A DNA stretch of 26,235 nucleotides from Silene noctiflora (Eukaryota > Streptophyta > Magnoliopsida > Caryophyllales > Caryophyllaceae): assembly GCA_009801015.1 (NCBI GenBank), contig VHZZ01000794.1, positions 69,495 to 95,729 of the forward strand, given 5' to 3'. The stretch's first letter is position 1. Every line of letters starts with the position of its first letter. The notes under the pieces were generated by a model. The model saw nothing but the letters and a program-made list of their open reading frames with translations, searched no databases and was not told the origin of the DNA. The position numbers and the translations under genes were made by a program. This document shows, piece after piece, positions 20,901 to 26,235 of the stretch.

Positions 20901-23900
20901 TACAGTATTACAGTACACAAGATGATGCGTATTTGATGTCAAAGAATTACCAAATTCTTCTTTGACTCTTCTGACGTGCTGGCTGATTTCAGTCTAGAGA
21001 ACAACTCCTGGATAAAGGTACTGTCTTCCTTCAATAACGAGACTACCTGCAAGAAAACCTTTGAAGTAAGTCACCAATAATAAGGGAACAAATAGTGTCA
21101 GAAAATAATCGTGTATTACTTACAACACCATTGTTGGCATGGACTATAGAGGTCAGACTTGCAATAGTTGTATCATCCAACACTCTTGGCAAAACCACAT
21201 CCTGACAGAGATTCAAGGTAAGTACACTTAAAGAGTTCAAGATTCATCAGAGGGAAAATAGAGCAGAACAAAAGGTAGTTAAGGTGCAAACCTTCAAATA
21301 ACCAATTCTGTATGTCTGGTGTATCTTAGATAAAACCATGGGATCTTTGATTGGTATGGCCTAAGGTTAAATCAAACAAGGAAAACAAAGAAAATGTAAT
21401 ACTCAACGAAGTTACTCCAGCTATATTACAAATCCGATATGTGAATGTTCAGTTCTTGCTCGCCTCTGGTTCAATACTTCAATCCAAATCAACATAAGCT
21501 TACCTCCTTAAAAACCACATGTTCTGTCAAAAAATCACGGTGCCGAACATGAGGTACGTCGGGATCATCTAGAGACAAAATACACAGGAGCAAACATCCA
21601 ACAATTTTGTCAGCCACTACAGTCTACTTAAAATATTGGACACAAAAATACAGGTGACCAAACTAGATCTAAATTTACTAAAACCACGGATAATTAAGAA
21701 TCTTACATTCAAGACAGCCAATTATATCCATGATAATTTCATCGCCAAAAAGCTTTTCAAAGATTTGTGGATTATTGAGCATTACTGCAAGTAGAATACA
21801 CAAATTACAAAAGTGACAAGAAATACCGGAAGTAAAGGCAACCTTGAAGCAGTAGACTCACCAATCGCTTTCACTATCTTATAGATCATACGAAGGTTGT
21901 CAAGATTTTCCAGGTCCTCACAAATCCTAAACAGGTTCATTAGCTTCCTAAAAAACTCTTGCTGTGATAACCACAAGTGATAAGCATTAGAAACCAAGGA
22001 CAAGGCGACTACCACAAATAGCAATAAATACACAAACATTTCCCACCTGAAAGTCAGCACAATATACAAAAATGTGATAAATAATGACTCTAATAGTCTA
22101 ATCCCATGTACACAACTCTAATACTTCCAGGGGAAAAAAATAGATTCAATTATAACTGATACCAACATTCCACAAAGTTTGCTGATTGCAAAGCCCCAAT
22201 TAAACACAACTGACATATAACCAGGTTCTATGCTAGAAATGGTACAGTCACAAAATGAATCCACTCAATTTTTCACAGCATTAGCATGTAACCAAAATAC
22301 CAAATATTGCTGATATATGATTAACTCTGAATTAGTACTACAGACTTAAACACGTTAAGCACAAGAGACTCTAAATTATCAACAACTAAACAAATATGCC
22401 CAATCATTTCTCACCGTAAAACAGTGAATTCATGGGAATACAGAAAAAACCATATAACCAATCAAGAATTCATGCACCAGAACAATGTTATGAACTGGCA
22501 GTCAAAGCTGTTCAAAATGTGTGCAAGTTAAACAAATAGAGAAGCTTAAATGACAGAGATCGTCCGTGAGTGCTGCCAATACTGTGAAGGATTTTGTCAT
22601 TGTGTTTCCCACGTATGTTCAACAAAATGAAAGGGGTAAGGATCTTATTTAAGTCAGAAGTTTAAACTAGGTCAGGTTTCTACTACACAGAACTCAGTGT
22701 TGACAGGAGCTAAATATAAAGCATTCACACAACACTTAATCTTTTCAGCTAAGTATCACACAAAATCATCACCATACATTAGAGAAAAATACATAGAAAA
22801 AATAGTTATACGTCTAGTGAAAATGCTGTATTCAAGTTCTGATCAATTATAAAATGATAACTTTTCCAACCAACACTACTAAAATTGAACTACTTCACAC
22901 AAAAGATTCTAAAAGCAGTCAATGTCAAAAAAAAAAAAAAAAATGGGAAAACAAAAAATCTCAAAAGGGGCATACGGACACACACAGGCGATGAAGCAAA
23001 ACCAAAACTTACATCATGTAGTATCAATTCAGTTACCCGCATTTGATCTGTGATGCCACTCTCTACCACTATCTGCCAATAAGACCAAACCCAGAAAAAG
23101 AATTGTTAACTCAAAATATTCATATTACGAAATAATACTTCCTCCCTTCAAATCCAAACACCCCATAAATTCATTATTCCTATCCCAAAAAGTTTGAATT
23201 GAGAATTTGAGATGTTTGGACAAGAAGGGAGAGAGTAACTGCTATTTGCTAAGCTAATTACACATTCAATATGACAAAGATAAGGGCCATACAATTCTAT
23301 TCAAAAGTGAATAAAATAATAAAATCCCTTCCCTCAAAGATACAACCAGGGTCAAAAAAATAACCTATTACAACTTCTACAACGAGGCAAAAAGGCCGAA
23401 GTTTGATCATCCCGTGCACTTCTTGTGACTTTACTCAAGTATTTGCGAGTGACTCTCGCCATTCCTAGAGTTCTACATATCACAAACTATTCATTTGACG
23501 TCACATCACGCAGACATGCACCATACAGGAGAAATAACACTCCCTAGTCCCAACAGGCCAACATGGTTATCCATGCCGGATACCGACACCGAAGGTCCAT
23601 GTATGTTTAGTATCAACTTTGCTCCCCAGACATCTAGTAACCTCAAATCCACTCCTATCTACCCAACAAGTGTGAGGTACACTAAGATAACAAGAGTCTG
23701 TGATGACGAGGCACAAAGCCCGAGACGAAGGTGTGTGCCTCAAAGATACAAGGTGTACTGTTTTTGCAAACAAATTTGTAATCTTCAAATATTTTGTAAG
23801 CAACAATACCTTTTCTGGATTTTACAGAGGACTAAAACATAAAGGACTAAAAGGAGTAAGAGTTAGGGATAATGCGACTAAGCAAAGGGCTTAATAAAAC

Positions 23901-25362
23901 AACAAAAAGGAATTAATACCGAAATTGCATAGGAGTGAATATTGCTAATTGTGCCTTATCTACAAGGCACACCGAGGCATATTGGTTAGTGCCTCACTGT
24001 GCCTTGGGCTTACGCAGTTACGCTTCCCAAAAGCACGCTTTTTTTAACTAAAGTTGGTGCTCAAAGCCCAATACTCAAGTGAAAAGACAAATGAGGAAGA
24101 TTGATGACTTGTTCTTTTACCCAAAGGCTATAAACCTCATTTACAACGCCAAGAAAATAAGGTCTGCAAACACGCAGAGAATTAAAAATAATGGAGAAAG
24201 GTAAAAAGTAGGGGAGAGTAACATAGAAAATTAGCTAGACCTTCAATATCAAAGGAAGTGTTGATAGCTCCACGGCAGGTAGCTCACGCAACTCACTGTT
24301 CACACTGTGAAACGTATCATCTGAAGTTTAAAGCAAAAATTAAAACATTAAAAAACAACAATGATGGATTTTCAAGTCAATCAACTCTACCAATAAGTAT
24401 GAAGCTCACAAGTTAGATTAGGAGTCGTTGAAAAACGCAATGTGCGCCAAAAGGAAAAGGACTGGTCCCCGGGTTTGGGTTGCTGAGTTCACTACACCCA
24501 AAGCGTATCACATATTCACATGTTGATACTCACTTAAGCAATCCACAATGGTTTGTTATTAACATTGTTTGGCCCTACTTAAAGAGCTTCTTAGAAAAGA
24601 AAAGAATACCATTGTTGACCAGCTATTATTTAGGAACAGCTCCCTTGGGAGTTCTGTTTTTTGGGTTTTGGAATGGAGAAGTAGACAGAATATAGGATCC
24701 CTTTAAAAAATTTTAGGATTTCCTACCATTGAGGATGNCCTTATTTGCAATTTTTTCTGGACTCGGAGAGAGAGACATACGGTTAAGGCTACCAAAATGC
24801 AAATTCTTCTGAACGTTGCAGATGTGATCCCTGCAAAACATAAAGATTTAAAGGCTATGGCCTAGAATGGCAAAAACTCAACATTACCGAAGAACAAAAG
24901 CAGTACCAAATGTAACAGCACCCAGCCNGTTCTTGAAAGCTAAGTGCTAATTCAAAAGAAAATTCAGGATCTCTCCATGAAATAATTGTATCTGCTGACA
25001 AAGAACCAAAAAAACATATATCAGAGTTGAACTTCCCCATAATCAAATAGAAGTTGAACATCTACTTCTGATATCAATGTATTACCTTCTTGTTTCTGAT
25101 ATATGTCATCTGGACAAATCCTATGTGACAGTAAGGTTTCATTATCCTCCTCGTCAATAACAAACAAGCCAAAATCTTCTGACCTCTGTATTAAAGAATT
25201 TTTTATTAAACCTTTTATAGCATAACATTTTAGTAAATCCATGAATGCCAGGGTAGATGACGTTGTGAGAGTAGGACAAACCTCCATGTAATCAACAGAG
25301 ACATGACCAGTTCCCTGATCCTCCCACTTACCATCTTCAGCCTGACGATAGACTTTTACCNG
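14941..25362 (-). CDS. SMEK1: Serine/threonine-protein phosphatase 4 regulatory subunit 3 (SMEK1/PP4R3), exons 2 to last
   Basis: PP4R3 targets the PP4 catalytic subunit; in Arabidopsis SMEK1/PP4 dephosphorylates HYL1 in microRNA biogenesis. Coding exons (minus): 25282-25362, 25086-25185, 24907-24994, 24727-24830, 24241-24320, 23013-23072, 21862-21961, 21707-21784, 21504-21568, 21292-21360, 21124-21201, 20951-21046, 20491-20561, 20243-20320, 19843-19936, 18238-18336, 17450-17652, 17235-17349, 16306-16437, 16097-16204, 15919-16025, 15713-15832, 14941-15439; sum 2625 nt, phases agree, 874 aa. EVH1-like domain in residues 1-110 (VKVYRQAEDGKW, FGLFVIDEEDNETLL, TIISWRDPEF), Smk-1/ARM core after (VNSELRELPAVE, LFRICEDLENL, GCLEYDPDVPHV, LCFCVVHHPYRIK, YNLLNSAVLELFEYIR), then an acidic tail (VDYDDDEDDEDYKPPP) with KKRK and KKPR basic clusters, probably a nuclear signal. 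The N-terminal coding exon is beyond the window. N bases fall in residue 1 and in exons at 24737 and 24928. Confidence 0.96.
16438..17234 (-). other. SMEK1 intron (797 nt)
   Basis: Donor AAT|GTAAGT at 17234 and acceptor GTTTTGCAG ending at 16438, minus strand. The 88-codon plus-strand frame inside shows no domain and is regarded as chance. Confidence 0.85.
17653..18237 (-). other. SMEK1 intron (585 nt)
   Basis: Donor CAG|GTATGC at 18237 and acceptor TTGTGACAG ending at 17653, minus strand; AT-rich, with no other feature seen. Confidence 0.8.
18337..19842 (-). other. Large SMEK1 intron (1506 nt)
   Basis: Bounded by the donor CTG|GTATGC (19842) and the acceptor TTCAG ending at 18337, read on the minus strand. 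Apart from the MITE at 19579-19666 nothing recognisable is inside on either strand. Confidence 0.85.
19579..19666. mobile_element. Stowaway-type MITE in a SMEK1 intron (88 bp)
   Basis: CTCCCTCCATTTCA at the left and its imperfect inverted match TGAAATTGATGGAG at the right, flanked by TA on both sides (19577-19578, 19667-19668). CTCCCTCC termini with a TA target duplication are the hallmark of Stowaway (Tc1/mariner-derived) MITEs. It lies in the 1.5-kb intron between 18337 and 19842. Confidence 0.75.
21962..23012 (-). other. SMEK1 intron (1051 nt)
   Basis: Donor GAT|GTAAGT at 23012 and acceptor GGTTATCACAG ending at 21962, minus strand. Contains a poly-A run near 22927-22943; no coding domain or mobile-element ends were recognised. 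Confidence 0.85.
23138..23235. mobile_element. Stowaway-type MITE in a SMEK1 intron (98 bp)
   Basis: The left end CTTCCTCCCTTC...TCCAAAC and the right end GTTTGGACAAGAAGGGAGAG are inverted matches at 17 of 22 positions, with TA duplications at 23136-23137 and 23236-23237. Confidence 0.8.
23675..24040. repeat. Dispersed repeat, copy 1 (unclassified)
   Basis: Shares ordered blocks with 25705-26015: GAGGTACAC, GATGA(C/T)GAGGCACA, TTGCAAACA-like then TTTGTA, GATTTTA, TAAAGGA(C/G)TAAAA, AGGGATAA, GAAATTGCAT, TTGGTTAGTGC(C/G)TCACT and CTTGGG(C/A)TTA. The GC-rich 'aggcgcttgggcttaagcgc'-like end is common in plant introns, but I cannot name the family. Confidence 0.6.
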
Positions 25363-26235
25363 CTGCGGAAAATATATTAACTATTAGCTCTCACTGAAAC
25401 ATTAAGGAAACGATAGATAAGCTACCGCCATAAATAAGAACAAATAATCAAAATCCCCAAAAACTTAAGGTGGAGCAAATTNTCCCCTTCTCAAGTGAAT
25501 AAAAACATTACAATGACAAAGATACTGGCCTTCTGAAGTTAAATATTAACGCATCTTCCTAACAATGCTAGTATGCTACAGTATAAACCTGTAGAGGAAT
25601 TAACTACAGTAAATTTACACAGGGTGTGACAATAAAAGCCTCTCTCAAAGCATAAAAAACTCTTCANCATCAATAAAGAACCAAAACTTTAGTTTTAAGA
25701 ATGCGAGGTACACCGAGGTGATGAGTGCCCATGATGATGAGGCACACCGTTTTAGCAAACATTTGTATTTCAAAAATAAAATTAGAAAGATCCATCATTT
25801 ATTAGATTTTAAGGAGGGTTAACATGTAAAGGAGTAAAAGCAAGGGATAACGGGGCAAAGAGAGAGCACAATAAAGAAACTACAAGGACAATGTATGGAA
25901 ATTGCATTGTTGTGGTGTCCCAAGCTTTGCTTTTTTTTTCAAAGCGCGCTTAAATCGGACCAAGGCATTTTGGTTAGTGCGTCACTAAGTCTTGGGATTA
26001 AGCGCGTCCAAGGCTTGCCTTATCAAACTAAAGGCCAAAACTACAATGTAAAATTTTAAGAGTGAAGACAAGGGATGCACCATTTCGGAGGCTTGAAGGC
26101 TGAGGAAGTAATAAGATTCTATGGGGTGACGGAGAAGTACTATGTCTTTACTTGAGATTGAACTAAATATTTTGTTGGTAAGGACGAAATGGAGCAAGAA
26201 ATACAAGTCAGCTTTACTATGTTTTGTCTTTTTTT
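25363..26235 (-). other. Part of SMEK1 intron 1
   Basis: The acceptor TTTTCCGCAG ends at 25363 next to the first in-window exon. The N-terminal coding exon of plant SMEK1 is short (roughly 10-20 codons), and none could be recognised on the minus strand up to the window edge, so the intron probably continues outside. Repeat copy 2 lies inside. Confidence 0.7.
25705..26015. repeat. Dispersed repeat, copy 2 (unclassified)
   Basis: Second copy of the same repeat in the same orientation, in SMEK1 intron 1. Blocks are in the same order as in copy 1 with spacing changes; overall it is diverged. Confidence 0.6.

Larger units (their letters stand above)
23073..24240 (-). other. SMEK1 intron (1168 nt) carrying a MITE and a dispersed repeat
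   Basis: Donor AAG|GTCTAG at 24240 (a weak donor) and acceptor TTATTGGCAG ending at 23073, minus strand. It holds the Stowaway MITE at 23138-23235 and repeat copy 1 at about 23675-24040. ORFs here on both strands overlap the repeat and have no known domain. Confidence 0.8.

Noticed and set aside
23495..23894. ORFs on both strands
   Set aside because: They lie in a SMEK1 intron and partly in the dispersed repeat; no protein family recognised.
1..26235. CRISPR arrays, tRNA/rRNA genes, bacterial operons or defence systems
   Set aside because: No regularly spaced repeats with unique spacers, no cloverleaf or rRNA motifs, and the gene content is plainly plant nuclear.

Overview
The window is nuclear DNA of a flowering plant, most likely a eudicot. 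The evidence is intron-rich plant genes with GT-AG introns, a plant-specific chloroplast-envelope family (OEP16-2), an F-box/LRR/FBD family, two classes of plant LTR retrotransposon, and Stowaway-type MITEs. It is draft-quality sequence with scattered N bases and a 92-base poly-C run. I found no bacterial, viral or CRISPR content and no convincing new biological system. The interest lies in gene structure, regulation and nested transposons.

Left part (1-7119) is transposon-dominated. A 1.37-kb LTR of a Gypsy-type element, oriented on the minus strand, occupies 165-1536. It is bordered by a tRNA-iMet primer-binding site on one side and a polypurine tract on the other, so element sequence flanks it on both sides. 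A degenerate but structurally complete Ty1/copia element (2285-7119, plus strand, 252/253-bp LTRs, about 97.6% identical) follows. Its gag-pol has several stops and at least two frameshifts.

Middle left (7120-10000): directly after the copia 3' LTR lies an F-box/LRR gene (7187 onward) with a separable FBD part (8944-9380). It carries in-frame stops and frame changes that suggest a decaying gene or sequence errors. A second, truncated F-box relic sits at 9662-9990. The copia element appears to lie in the intron or 5' region of the first F-box gene.

Middle (11131-13376, minus): a complete seven-exon gene for an OEP16-2-like (seed-type) outer-envelope channel, 183 aa, reconstructed exon by exon with consistent phases. 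Its promoter and introns hold several TGCATGCA (RY) motifs and an ABRE, fitting seed/ABA control.

Right (14941 to beyond 26235, minus): a gene for PP4 regulatory subunit 3 (SMEK1/PP4R3), 23 coding exons totalling 2625 nt in one open phase. Only the first short coding exon lies outside the window. Its introns contain Stowaway MITEs and two diverged copies of an unclassified repeat. OEP16-2 and SMEK1 lie head-to-tail on the minus strand, separated by 1.56 kb.
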